NCBI GenBank assembly: GCA_903925445.1
Contig: CAIYFE010000021.1
Coordinates: forward strand, 1-11,672
DNA length: 11,672 bases
Source: an uncultured Burkholderiales bacterium
GTDB lineage: Bacteria; Pseudomonadota; Gammaproteobacteria; Burkholderiales; Burkholderiaceae_C
Reading direction: 5' to 3'
Made by a program: the position numbers and the translations under genes. Of the stretch, positions 1 to 6,656 are shown one piece after another; position 1 is the stretch's first letter; every line of letters starts with the position of its first letter. The notes beneath the pieces are model-generated. The model was given only the letters and a program-made list of their open reading frames with translations. It was not told the origin of the DNA and made no database searches.

Positions 1-415
1 CCAAGTGCCAAGGCGTGTCTTCCAACCATTCGGTGCGTCCACGCAGCCAATCGGGCAATTGCATGATTTGCTGCTGCGAACCCATGAAGTAGTCGACCAC
101 CGCCACCGCCATGAAGGCCAAGCCAATGGTGAACAGCACTTGGTCCAAATGCGGCTTGGCATACATGGGGCGATACAAGGTGCGCTCAAACACGGCACCC
201 ACCAAGGCGCAAGCCAAAAAAGAAATGGGCAGACACAGCAAAAACGGCACGCCGTATTGCTGCATCAACACCACACACACATAGCCGCCCAGCATGGCAA
301 ACGCGCCGTGCGCGAGGTTGATGAAATTCATCAACCCCATCGTCACGCTCAAGCCCACGGCCAAAATGAACAACAGCATGCCGTAGGCGATGCCGTCAAA
401 AAGAATCGTCAACAT
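1..415 (-). CDS. livH: LivH-type ABC transporter permease, N-terminal part (cut by window edge)
   Basis: Reading the minus strand from the ATG at 415-413 gives 138 uninterrupted codons to the window edge. The protein begins MLTILFDGIAYGMLLFILAV and contains the GLMNFINLAHGAFAMLGGYV block (about residues 27-46), typical of LivH inner-membrane permeases of the branched-chain amino-acid type ABC importers. Long hydrophobic stretches fit several membrane helices. The start overlaps the stop of the binding-protein gene by one base (TAATG) and has no evident Shine-Dalgarno sequence, so it is probably translated by coupling. LivM, LivG and LivF genes would be expected beyond the left edge, but that is inference. 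The substrate cannot be told from the permease; this family also carries aromatic acids, amides and urea. Confidence 0.9.
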   Translation of the reverse strand, partial: MLTILFDGIAYGMLLFILAVGLSVTMGLMNFINLAHGAFAMLGGYVCVVLMQQYGVPFLLCLPISFLACALVGAVFERTLYRPMYAKPHLDQVLFTIGLAFMAVAVVDYFMGSQQQIMQLPDWLRGRTEWLEDTPWHL

Positions 416-1584
416 TATTTGGATTTGCCGGGGTCTTTGACGTCTTTGATCACATCGAACTCTTGGTTGTAGAGCTCGCCGTTGACTTTCTCAACCTTGC
501 GGATGTAAATGTTGTGCACCACGTCACGGGTTTGCGCATCGATGAACATGGGGCCGCGTGGGCTTTCAAACAATTGGCCTTTCATGGCTTCGAGCAAGGC
601 GTCGCCCGAGCCACCTTTGGTTTTCTTGGCGGCTTCATAAATCACACGCATGCCGTCGTAGCCGCCCACGGCCATGAAGTTGGGGCGCATGCCGGCGTTG
701 GCTTTTTCAAAGGCTGCGACAAACTTTTTGTTGACCGCCGAGTTGTGCGATGCCGAGTAGTGCTGCGTCGTCACCACGCCCAAGGCCACGTCGCCCATGC
801 CGTTGAGGATGTCGTCATCGGTGATGTCACCCGTTCCGATCAACTTGATGCCCGCTTTGTCCAAGCCGCGTTCGGCAAATTGCTTCATCAACGCAGCGCC
901 CACGCCCGAAGGCAAGAACACATACAGCGCATCAGGTTTGATGTCTCGCACTTTTTGCAAGAAGGGGGCGAAGTCGGGGTTGCGCATCGGCACACGCAAG
1001 CTCTCAGGCACTTGACCGCCGTTGAGCACGAAGCGCTCTTTGAAATATTTTTCAGCATCGATGCCAGGACCGTAATCCGCCACCAAGGTCACGACTTTTT
1101 TCAAGCCATTTTTCGGCGCCCAGTCGCCCAGCGTGACCGCTGCTTGGGGCAAGGTAAAGCTGGTGCGAATGACGTAAGGCGAAGCCTGGGTGATGCTGGA
1201 GGTCGCAGCGGCCATGACCACCATGGGCGTTTTAGATTGGGTGGCAATGGGTGCCGTGGCCAACGCCAAGGGCGTCAAACCAAAACCTGCCAACACATTG
1301 ACTTTGTCGTTGACCACCAACTCTTGCGCAATTCGTTTGGTCACGTCGGGTGCGCTGGTGTCATCTTTGACGATGAGTTCGACTTTTTGTCCAGCCACGG
1401 TGTCGCCGTTTTGCGCCATGTACAGGCGCGCGGCAGCTTCAATTTGTTTACCTGTGGAGGCAAACGGCCCTGTCATGGGCAAGATCAAACCAATTTTGAA
1501 GGTGTTGCTTTGTGCCAAGGCAAGACCGCTGGTGGTCAACACCGCGGCGGCTACGAAGCTTTTGAGAACCCAACGTTTTTTCAT
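415..1584 (-). CDS. ABC transporter periplasmic substrate-binding protein, LivK type
   Basis: This 389-residue protein has a classical signal peptide: basic MKKR, a hydrophobic core, and a likely cut after ALA at residue 24. The mature part starts with the KIGLILPMTGPFASTGK strand-loop of the Peripla_BP_6 (Leu/Ile/Val-binding) fold and has the usual length for the family. It should capture a small organic solute in the periplasm and deliver it to the LivH permease encoded next. A strong ribosome-binding site, AAAAGGAG (1598-1591), sits 6 bases before the ATG and overlaps the TAA stop of the upstream gntR gene. Only 12 bases separate the two genes, so co-transcription and probably translational coupling are expected. 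The ligand is not predictable here. Hydrophobic amino acids are the default annotation, but many betaproteobacterial relatives sit in aromatic catabolic clusters. Confidence 0.9.
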   Translation of the reverse strand: MKKRWVLKSFVAAAVLTTSGLALAQSNTFKIGLILPMTGPFASTGKQIEAAARLYMAQNGDTVAGQKVELIVKDDTSAPDVTKRIAQELVVNDKVNVLAGFGLTPLALATAPIATQSKTPMVVMAAATSSITQASPYVIRTSFTLPQAAVTLGDWAPKNGLKKVVTLVADYGPGIDAEKYFKERFVLNGGQVPESLRVPMRNPDFAPFLQKVRDIKPDALYVFLPSGVGAALMKQFAERGLDKAGIKLIGTGDITDDDILNGMGDVALGVVTTQHYSASHNSAVNKKFVAAFEKANAGMRPNFMAVGGYDGMRVIYEAAKKTKGGSGDALLEAMKGQLFESPRGPMFIDAQTRDVVHNIYIRKVEKVNGELYNQEFDVIKDVKDPGKSK

Positions 1585-1596
1585 GTCTATCTCCTT

Positions 1597-2358
1597 TTAA
1601 ATTTTGATCAAGCCCACACCGGGCAGATGACTGTGCGCTTGCAAAGACTCGCGCAAATTTCGTTGTGCCAGACGCGAATGCTCTCGCATCATGGCTTCGG
1701 CTCGCGCACCTTCGCGCGCCGCAATGGCGTCAAGCACCAACCAATGATGGCTTTGCGCCACCACCAACATGTCTCTTGCTTGTGACGCATTGGCTTGTTG
1801 CAACACAAAACCCGAAGGCGAAGCAAATGGCATGTTGCTGACGCGCTCTAACTCACGACGCAACACCGAGGAGCCGCACAGCTCGCCAATTTGTTCGTGA
1901 AAGCGTTGATTCAAGTGCACGTATTCAGAAAAAGCCTCGTCATGCAACTGCGGCGTTGCCAGCAATTTGTCAATCGCGCGCAGGGTGTGTCGCACCAGTT
2001 CAAGCCGCGACAACTCAACCCCTTGCTCGGCAGCCAAGCGAGCGGCCAAGCCTTCGACCGTGCCGCGCAACTCAATGGCGTGCGACACATCGGCTTGAGA
2101 AAACGTGCGCACGGCATAGCCGCCGGAGGACAACAACTCCAGCAAGCCTTCTTGCTCCAAACGAATCAAAGCGGCGCGAATGGGCGTGCGCGACACACCC
2201 AAGCGCTCGACCAAGGCCAGCTCGGTGATGCGCGCGCCTGCGGGCAACTCACCCGCCAAAATCATTTCACGCAGACGCAACTGCACCTTGACCGCATGCG
2301 AGCTGCTGTCTTCGCTGGCTGAAGCGGTAGGCGTTTGGGTCTTTAGAACTGCGGACAT
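1597..2358 (-). CDS. GntR-family transcriptional regulator with FCD ligand-binding domain
   Basis: This is a 253-residue cytoplasmic DNA-binding protein. A winged helix spans about residues 22-86, with the helix-turn-helix LVERLGVSRTPIRAALIRLE at about 49-68, which is the FadR/GntR signature. A mostly helical C-terminal domain of about 90-235 fits FCD. His154, His204/205 and His227 lie where FCD metal or ligand histidines are usually found. It is the first gene of the operon with the LivK-like and LivH-like genes and diverges from the hydrolase gene. It therefore probably represses both directions until a small carboxylate effector binds (inference). No clear Shine-Dalgarno sequence precedes the ATG. 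The predicted promoter would place transcription start only a few bases upstream, so the mRNA may be almost leaderless. An upstream ATG near 2378 is out of frame. Confidence 0.92.
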   Translation of the reverse strand: MSAVLKTQTPTASASEDSSSHAVKVQLRLREMILAGELPAGARITELALVERLGVSRTPIRAALIRLEQEGLLELLSSGGYAVRTFSQADVSHAIELRGTVEGLAARLAAEQGVELSRLELVRHTLRAIDKLLATPQLHDEAFSEYVHLNQRFHEQIGELCGSSVLRRELERVSNMPFASPSGFVLQQANASQARDMLVVAQSHHWLVLDAIAAREGARAEAMMREHSRLAQRNLRESLQAHSHLPGVGLIKI

Positions 2359-2449
2359 ACCCTGAAATTGTATACATCAAACCAACAAAATTGCCTAAAT
2401 CGAGGGTTTTGCCTAGCATAATTGCGTTTTTTGTATCCAAGGACGCGCC
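2359..2449. promoter_or_regulatory. Divergent promoter region between gntR and the hydrolase gene
   Basis: The 91-bp gap must drive both directions. On the minus strand TAGGCA (2397-2392), a 17-base spacer and TATACA (2374-2369) resemble a sigma-70 promoter for gntR. On the plus strand TTGCCT (2391-2396), a 17-base spacer and TAGCAT (2414-2419) is the best match for the hydrolase gene; CATAAT at 2417-2422 is an alternative -10 but its spacing is poor. The two -35 boxes almost coincide, so the promoters would be back to back. AAGGA at 2439-2443 is the ribosome-binding site of the hydrolase gene. Each hexamer matches consensus at only about four of six positions. Confidence 0.45.
2369..2376. 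promoter_or_regulatory. Candidate GntR operator, perfect palindrome TGTATACA
   Basis: TGTATACA is a perfect 8-bp palindrome 11 bases upstream of the gntR start. It fits the general GntR-type operator pattern of yGT and ACr half-sites around a short centre. It overlaps the best minus-strand -10 hexamer (TATACA, 2374-2369), so binding would block gntR transcription. Autoregulation is inference from position and motif. Confidence 0.55.
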
Positions 2450-3163
2450 ATGCCATCCCCTTTGATCTTGGTTCCCGGCTTGATGTGCGATGCCGATTCA
2501 TGGCAGCCCACGCTTGACCAATTGCCCGCTTCGATGCATTGCCACGTGGTCGATCACGGACAAGCCGACAGCCTGGTGACGATGGCGCAGCAACTGCTGG
2601 CGCAAGCCCCTGAACGCTTTGCCTTGGCCGGTCACTCGATGGGCGGACGCGTGGCGCTGGAAGTCATGCGCATCGCGCCAGAACGCGTCACCCATTTGGC
2701 CTTGTTAGACACTGGCTACTTGCCCAAGCCCGATGGCTTGGCGGGTGACGCCGAGCGCGATAAACGGTGGGCCTTGTTGGCCATCGCCCGCGAACAAGGC
2801 GTGCGTGCCATGGCCACGCATTGGGTGCAAGGCATGGTGGCGCCGCATCGTTTGAATGATCACGCCTTGATCGATGCCGTGCTGAACATGTTTGAGCGCA
2901 AAAGCGCCGCGCTGTTTGAACGCCAAATCAACGCCCTTTTGACGCGCCCCGATGGCAGTGACGTGTTGGCGCACATTCGCATTCCCACCTTGGTGTTGTG
3001 TGGTGAAGCCGACAGTTGGTCGCCCCCCGCGCAGCACCAAGCCATGGCCAATTTGATACCGGCGCAACCCCCAGCCACCGTCATTGCAGATGCGGGACAC
3101 ATGGTGATGATGGAAGCGCCCGAACGTGTCGCGCAGGCGATGTTGCGCTGGCTGGCCGCTTGA
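2450..3163 (+). CDS. Alpha/beta-fold hydrolase
   Basis: This 237-residue cytoplasmic protein has no signal peptide. The nucleophile elbow GHSMGG places the catalytic serine at residue 63. The acid is probably Asp188 in LCGEADSWSPP and the base His217 in DAGHMVMMEAPERV, giving a complete triad in the normal order. An N-terminal LVPGLMCDADSW supplies the oxyanion-loop region. Short length and a small cap place it among BioH/MhpC-like esterases and carbon-carbon hydrolases, but the substrate (ester, lactone, thioester or ring-fission product) is not evident. AAGGA 6 bases before the ATG supports the start. It is transcribed away from gntR and is followed after 45 bases by the DUF3237 gene, so the two probably form an operon. 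A link to the substrate of the neighbouring ABC importer is plausible but unproved. Confidence 0.88.
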   Translation: MPSPLILVPGLMCDADSWQPTLDQLPASMHCHVVDHGQADSLVTMAQQLLAQAPERFALAGHSMGGRVALEVMRIAPERVTHLALLDTGYLPKPDGLAGDAERDKRWALLAIAREQGVRAMATHWVQGMVAPHRLNDHALIDAVLNMFERKSAALFERQINALLTRPDGSDVLAHIRIPTLVLCGEADSWSPPAQHQAMANLIPAQPPATVIADAGHMVMMEAPERVAQAMLRWLAA

Positions 3164-3208
3164 AGTAGCTGGCAACATGACACTTCATTTGACGACAAGG
3201 AAACTGCC

Positions 3209-3676
3209 ATGACCCTGCCTGCGCCAGCCCTCCAACATGTTTGCGATTTGGCCGTCTCGATTGCCGCGCCCATCGAAGTCGGGCAAACCGCCCAAGGCTT
3301 TCGCCGCATGATTCCCATCACGGGCGGCACGGTCACGGGGCCGTTGATGCAAGGGCGGGTGATGGCCGGCGGCGCGGATTTTCAACTCATCGTGGCCGAC
3401 GGCACACAAGCGCATTTGGACGCGCGCTACGTGCTTGAGCTCAACGATGGCGCGCGCGTGTTTGTCCAAAACACCGCCTTGCGTGTGGCCTCGGCCGAAG
3501 ACTCGGCCAAGATCCGAAGCGGCGAACCCGTCGATCCAAGCCGGGTGTATTTCAAATGCCAACCCAAGTTCGAAGCCACTTCACTGGCTTGGTCTTGGCT
3601 GAGCGAACACCAGTTTGTTGGCGTGGGCATGCGCTTGCCCGACGCCGTGCACCTGAGCTTTTACAAAGTGGTCTGA
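3209..3676 (+). CDS. DUF3237 (UPF0311) family protein
   Basis: This 155-residue protein has the conserved blocks of the DUF3237 family: PITGGTVTGPLMQGRVMAGG near residues 36-55, a DFQL strand, LDARYVLELNDGARVFVQN, the VDPSRVYFKCQPKFEA region, and a C-terminal FVGVGMRLPDAVHLSFYKV. It has no signal peptide and the family's usual length. The fold is expected to be a small beta-barrel; the biochemical role is unknown, although members often sit among genes for catabolism of aromatic or other carboxylic compounds. AAGGAAA at 3197-3203 precedes the ATG by 5 bases and fixes the start. It follows the hydrolase gene after 45 bases and converges on dctM with only 8 bases between the stops. I saw no convincing intrinsic terminator there. 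Confidence 0.85.
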   Translation: MTLPAPALQHVCDLAVSIAAPIEVGQTAQGFRRMIPITGGTVTGPLMQGRVMAGGADFQLIVADGTQAHLDARYVLELNDGARVFVQNTALRVASAEDSAKIRSGEPVDPSRVYFKCQPKFEATSLAWSWLSEHQFVGVGMRLPDAVHLSFYKVV

Positions 3677-3684
3677 CCCAAGAC

Positions 3685-4989
3685 TCACAACCGATTGGGC
3701 AGCCACAGGGCGATGATCGGAAAGCTGATCAAGATCAGCAGTCGCAAAATATCGGTCAGCACAAACGGGATCACGCCTTTGAAGATGGTCATGAAACTCA
3801 CGTCTTTGACCACGCTCTTGATGACAAACACGTTCATGCCCACAGGCGGGTGAATCAGCCCCAGCTCGACCGTCATGACGATGATGATGCCAAACCAAAT
3901 GGGATCAAAGCCCAATTGGATGATGACGGGGTAGATGATGGGCACCGTCAAAATGATCATGGCCATGGCGTCCATCAAGCAGCCCAAGACCAAGTACATC
4001 AACATGATCAGACCCAACACGCCATAGCGTCCCACGCCCAAGCCCGTCAAGATTTCGGTCAGCTTTTGTGGCGTTTGGGTGATGGTCAAAAAGTAACCAA
4101 ACAACAGCGCGCCAATCAACACGGTGAACACCGCAGCCGAAGTCCGCGTGGCAGACAACAACGCTTCGCGAATACCAGCCTTGTCCAACTTACCGCGCAA
4201 CACGCCCAGCAAAAACGCACCGCTGGCACCCACGCCACCGGCCTCTGTGGGCGTAAAGAATCCGCCGTACAAACCACCAATCACAAACAAGAACAACACC
4301 AAAGGCGCCCAAACGTCCTTGAGTCCGCTGATGCGTTCGGCCAACGATTTTTTCTCACCCGCGGGCAACCACTCTGGGCGGAAAAACACAATCAACATGA
4401 TGGTCACCACATACATGCTCATGGCCAACAAGCCCGGCACGATGCCCGCCATGAACAGTTTGCCAATGTCTTGCTGGGTCAAAATGGCATACACCGCCAA
4501 CACAGTAGACGGCGGCAGCATCGCACCCAAGGTGCCCCCTGCAGCAATCACCCCGGCAGAAAAAGATTGTGGGTAGCCAAAGCGACGCATCTCAGGATAG
4601 GCCACGGTCGAGAAGGTCGCGGCTGTTGCCACCGATGAGCCACAAATGGCAGCGAACCCACCGCAAGCCAGCACCGTGGCCACGCCCAGCCCTCCGCGCA
4701 AATGGCCAATGAAAGCGTTGGCCGCGCGAAACAACTCACGGCTCACGCCCGAGACCGAAACAAACGCCCCCATCAACATGAACATGGGAATCACGCCAAA
4801 GGTGTAGTCGGTGACGGTGCGCATGGACGTCTGCCCCACAAGCTTCAAGGCCGGCCCCATGCCTGCGATGTAGCTGTAGCCCACCACGCCCACCAAGCCC
4901 ATGGCCATGCCCACGGGCACGCGCAAGAGCATCAACACAAACAAAGCCACAAAGCCTATGACGGCCACTGCATCGGTACTGAATTCCAT
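3685..4989 (-). CDS. dctM: TRAP transporter large permease, DctM
   Basis: This 434-residue, highly hydrophobic protein has the usual DctM length of about 425-435 and 11-13 likely membrane segments. Family signatures are GAMLPPSTVLAVYAI (about 155-169), AGIVPG (181-186), FTPTEAGG (245-252) and HPPVGMNVFVIK (380-391). DctM is the ion-coupled channel subunit that moves solute delivered by the periplasmic DctP protein across the inner membrane with DctQ. The gene begins 5 bases after the dctQ stop and has no clear Shine-Dalgarno sequence, so translation is probably coupled to dctQ. It is the last gene of the iorA-iorB-dctP-dctQ-dctM run. Secondary transport of a carboxylate is a safe family inference; the exact substrate is not. 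Confidence 0.95.
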   Translation of the reverse strand: MEFSTDAVAVIGFVALFVLMLLRVPVGMAMGLVGVVGYSYIAGMGPALKLVGQTSMRTVTDYTFGVIPMFMLMGAFVSVSGVSRELFRAANAFIGHLRGGLGVATVLACGGFAAICGSSVATAATFSTVAYPEMRRFGYPQSFSAGVIAAGGTLGAMLPPSTVLAVYAILTQQDIGKLFMAGIVPGLLAMSMYVVTIMLIVFFRPEWLPAGEKKSLAERISGLKDVWAPLVLFLFVIGGLYGGFFTPTEAGGVGASGAFLLGVLRGKLDKAGIREALLSATRTSAAVFTVLIGALLFGYFLTITQTPQKLTEILTGLGVGRYGVLGLIMLMYLVLGCLMDAMAMIILTVPIIYPVIIQLGFDPIWFGIIIVMTVELGLIHPPVGMNVFVIKSVVKDVSFMTIFKGVIPFVLTDILRLLILISFPIIALWLPNRL

Positions 4990-4994
4990 GTGTT

Positions 4995-5525
4995 TTATTC
5001 GTTGATTTTGGTTTCAGGGTGGTCTTCTAAGCTCTGCGGCTGAAAGATCAAACGCCAGGTGCGAATGCCAATCAGCAAGACCGCGCACACATCGCCCATC
5101 CAGGCCACGGCGAAGAACGGCCACGTGGGCAAATTCAAATCGTAGGTGAGCACATGGTCGCGAAACGTCAGCGCCACTTTGTCAAACAACATGATGGTTT
5201 GCACCGTCACGACAAACATCAGCACCGAAGTGGCAAACACATCGATGTAGCGTTTCATGCGAGGGCTGGCGCTGGTCCACAGCAAATCGACCGTGATGTG
5301 ATTGCCACGGTAGCTGGTGGCAGCGATGCCCCAAAAAATCAAAATGCCCAACAGCAAACGACCAAAGTCGTAGCTGTCAGGAATGGAGGTGTCGAAAAAC
5401 TTTCGCAAGGCCACCGCAATGAAAATATTGGCAGCCACGATGCCGACAAACAGTGCCGCCATCCATTCGATGGCATCGATGATGCGATCGAATGGATTTT
5501 TGGACTTGACAGAAGAGGCGCTCAT
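4995..5525 (-). CDS. dctQ: TRAP transporter small permease, DctQ
   Basis: This 176-residue membrane protein has four predicted helices at about residues 18-40, 54-72, 92-112 and 135-157, the standard DctQ topology. The FWGIAATSYRGNHITVDLLW block (about 64-83) is typical of the family. DctQ pairs with DctM to form the membrane part of the TRAP transporter. The start lies 8 bases after the dctP stop; a weak GAGAG overlapping that stop may serve as ribosome-binding site. The C-terminal tail of about 18 residues is polar and cytoplasmic-like. Sequence similarity among DctQ proteins is low, so the call rests on hydropathy, the short motif and the position between dctP and dctM. Confidence 0.92.
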   Translation of the reverse strand: MSASSVKSKNPFDRIIDAIEWMAALFVGIVAANIFIAVALRKFFDTSIPDSYDFGRLLLGILIFWGIAATSYRGNHITVDLLWTSASPRMKRYIDVFATSVLMFVVTVQTIMLFDKVALTFRDHVLTYDLNLPTWPFFAVAWMGDVCAVLLIGIRTWRLIFQPQSLEDHPETKINE

Positions 5526-5533
5526 TCAAGCTC

Positions 5534-6559
5534 TCACATGCCCGATTTGTACTTGGCCAAGGACTGCTTGAATGCATTCATCACAGCGGCAGGATCTTGA
5601 CCAGTTTTCTTGACATCGGCGGCCCATTGATCTTCCACAGGCGCCACGGCTTGTTTCCATGCCTTGAGTTGATCGGGCGTGAGTTTGTAGACCTCGCGGC
5701 CTGAATCGGCAGCCAGCTTGACGTGGCCTGCAATTTCAAAGTCAGCCCAAGCGCTGCCGACTTTTTCTGCCCATTCGCTGGTGCAATGCGCGTCCACCGC
5801 TTTTTTCTGATTGGCCGACAGTGCTTCGTACTTGTCTTTGTTCATCACCCAGACAAAAGGCGTGACGTACAGCGGCACATCCATGTGGAACTTGACCACT
5901 TTGTCAATGCCAAACAGGGTCAGCGAACCCCAAGGGAAGGTGATCGCATCGGCCACGCCACGCTCCAACATGTCGCGCGACTCAGGCGCAGACGCTTGCA
6001 CGTTGGTGCCCCCCAGCAACGTCACCATTTGACCAATGGTGGCGGTGGCGGGACGCACTTTCATGCCTTTGATGTCGGTGGGCAGCACCACTTTTTTACG
6101 CGAGTGCAAAGCGCCTGGATCGTGAGCGAAGGCAAAGCAAAAATGCACATCCTTCATTTCTTTGCCTGCGTAAGCGCGATACCACGCATCGATGGCTGCC
6201 GAGCCGGCTTTGGCATTGGTCACCATGAAGGGCAAGGAAGACGCGGCAAACACCGGAAAGCGTCCGGGTTGGTAGCCAGGATTGACGTAAGAAAAATCTG
6301 AAATGCCATCGCGCGCCATGTCGTAATGGTCAAACGCTTTGCCCAGTTGCTCCGAGGGAAACAGGGTCGAGGTGATCGTGCCACCCGAGGCGGCTTTCAA
6401 ACTGTCAGCCCACGCTTGCAAGGCTGGGTTGAGCGCATGCTGCGCAGGCACCCAGCTGGCCAGTTTGAGCATGACGGGCTTGTCTTGCGCTTGCGCAGCG
6501 CCAAAACTCAGTGCAGCCAAAGCTGCGGCAACGAAAAGACGGGTACGTGTGTGTTTCAT
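5534..6559 (-). CDS. dctP: TRAP transporter periplasmic solute-binding protein, DctP
   Basis: This 341-residue secreted protein has a signal peptide of about 24 residues (MKHTRTR, an alanine-rich core, likely cut after AQA). The mature protein shows the DctP fold: LASWVPAQHALNPALQAWAD near the N-terminus, then DIKGMKVRPATATIGQMVTL, where Arg169 is the family's usual ligand-carboxylate-binding arginine. These are followed by GVADAITFPWGSL (about 201-213) and a long helical C-terminus. Such proteins bind mono- or dicarboxylates, 2-oxoacids or aromatic acids in the periplasm. GAGGA 5-6 bases before the ATG marks the start. The gene follows iorB after 97 bases and heads the transporter part of the operon. 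The linkage to iorAB suggests a 2-oxoacid or a precursor as ligand; this is inference. Confidence 0.93.
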   Translation of the reverse strand: MKHTRTRLFVAAALAALSFGAAQAQDKPVMLKLASWVPAQHALNPALQAWADSLKAASGGTITSTLFPSEQLGKAFDHYDMARDGISDFSYVNPGYQPGRFPVFAASSLPFMVTNAKAGSAAIDAWYRAYAGKEMKDVHFCFAFAHDPGALHSRKKVVLPTDIKGMKVRPATATIGQMVTLLGGTNVQASAPESRDMLERGVADAITFPWGSLTLFGIDKVVKFHMDVPLYVTPFVWVMNKDKYEALSANQKKAVDAHCTSEWAEKVGSAWADFEIAGHVKLAADSGREVYKLTPDQLKAWKQAVAPVEDQWAADVKKTGQDPAAVMNAFKQSLAKYKSGM

Positions 6560-6656
6560 GAAATCCTCGCGAAAAAGTGAGAAAAATGCGGTTGCTGATT
6601 TATACGTGCTCCAACACCGGCCTCAGCCCTGTGTTTTCCCTGTATTCGTATGATGT
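6560..6656 (-). promoter_or_regulatory. iorB-dctP intergenic spacer with a possible weak promoter
   Basis: This is the only sizeable gap (97 bp) inside the iorA-dctM run. On the minus strand TATAAA at 6604-6599 resembles a -10 box, but I found no good -35 at 16-18 bases, so an internal dctP promoter would be weak or activator-dependent. CCCTGT occurs twice on the plus strand (6627-6632 and 6638-6643), one helical turn apart. No hairpin with a T-tract is visible, so read-through from iorB into dctP is likely. Confidence 0.3.

Noticed and set aside
463..1785. Long plus-strand frame of 440 codons opposite the binding-protein and gntR genes
   Set aside because: Its translation is His/Arg/Gln-rich without domains, and the opposite strand has a signal peptide, family motifs and a ribosome-binding site. 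It is a shadow of codon bias.
3672..3705. Possible terminator CCCAA...TTGGG between the DUF3237 and dctM stops
   Set aside because: The stem is only 5 bp with a 13-base loop and there is no T-tract on either strand.
3556..4638. Plus-strand frame of 360 codons opposite dctM
   Set aside because: The product is rich in His, Gln and Asp, overlaps the end of the DUF3237 gene, and mirrors a clear DctM.
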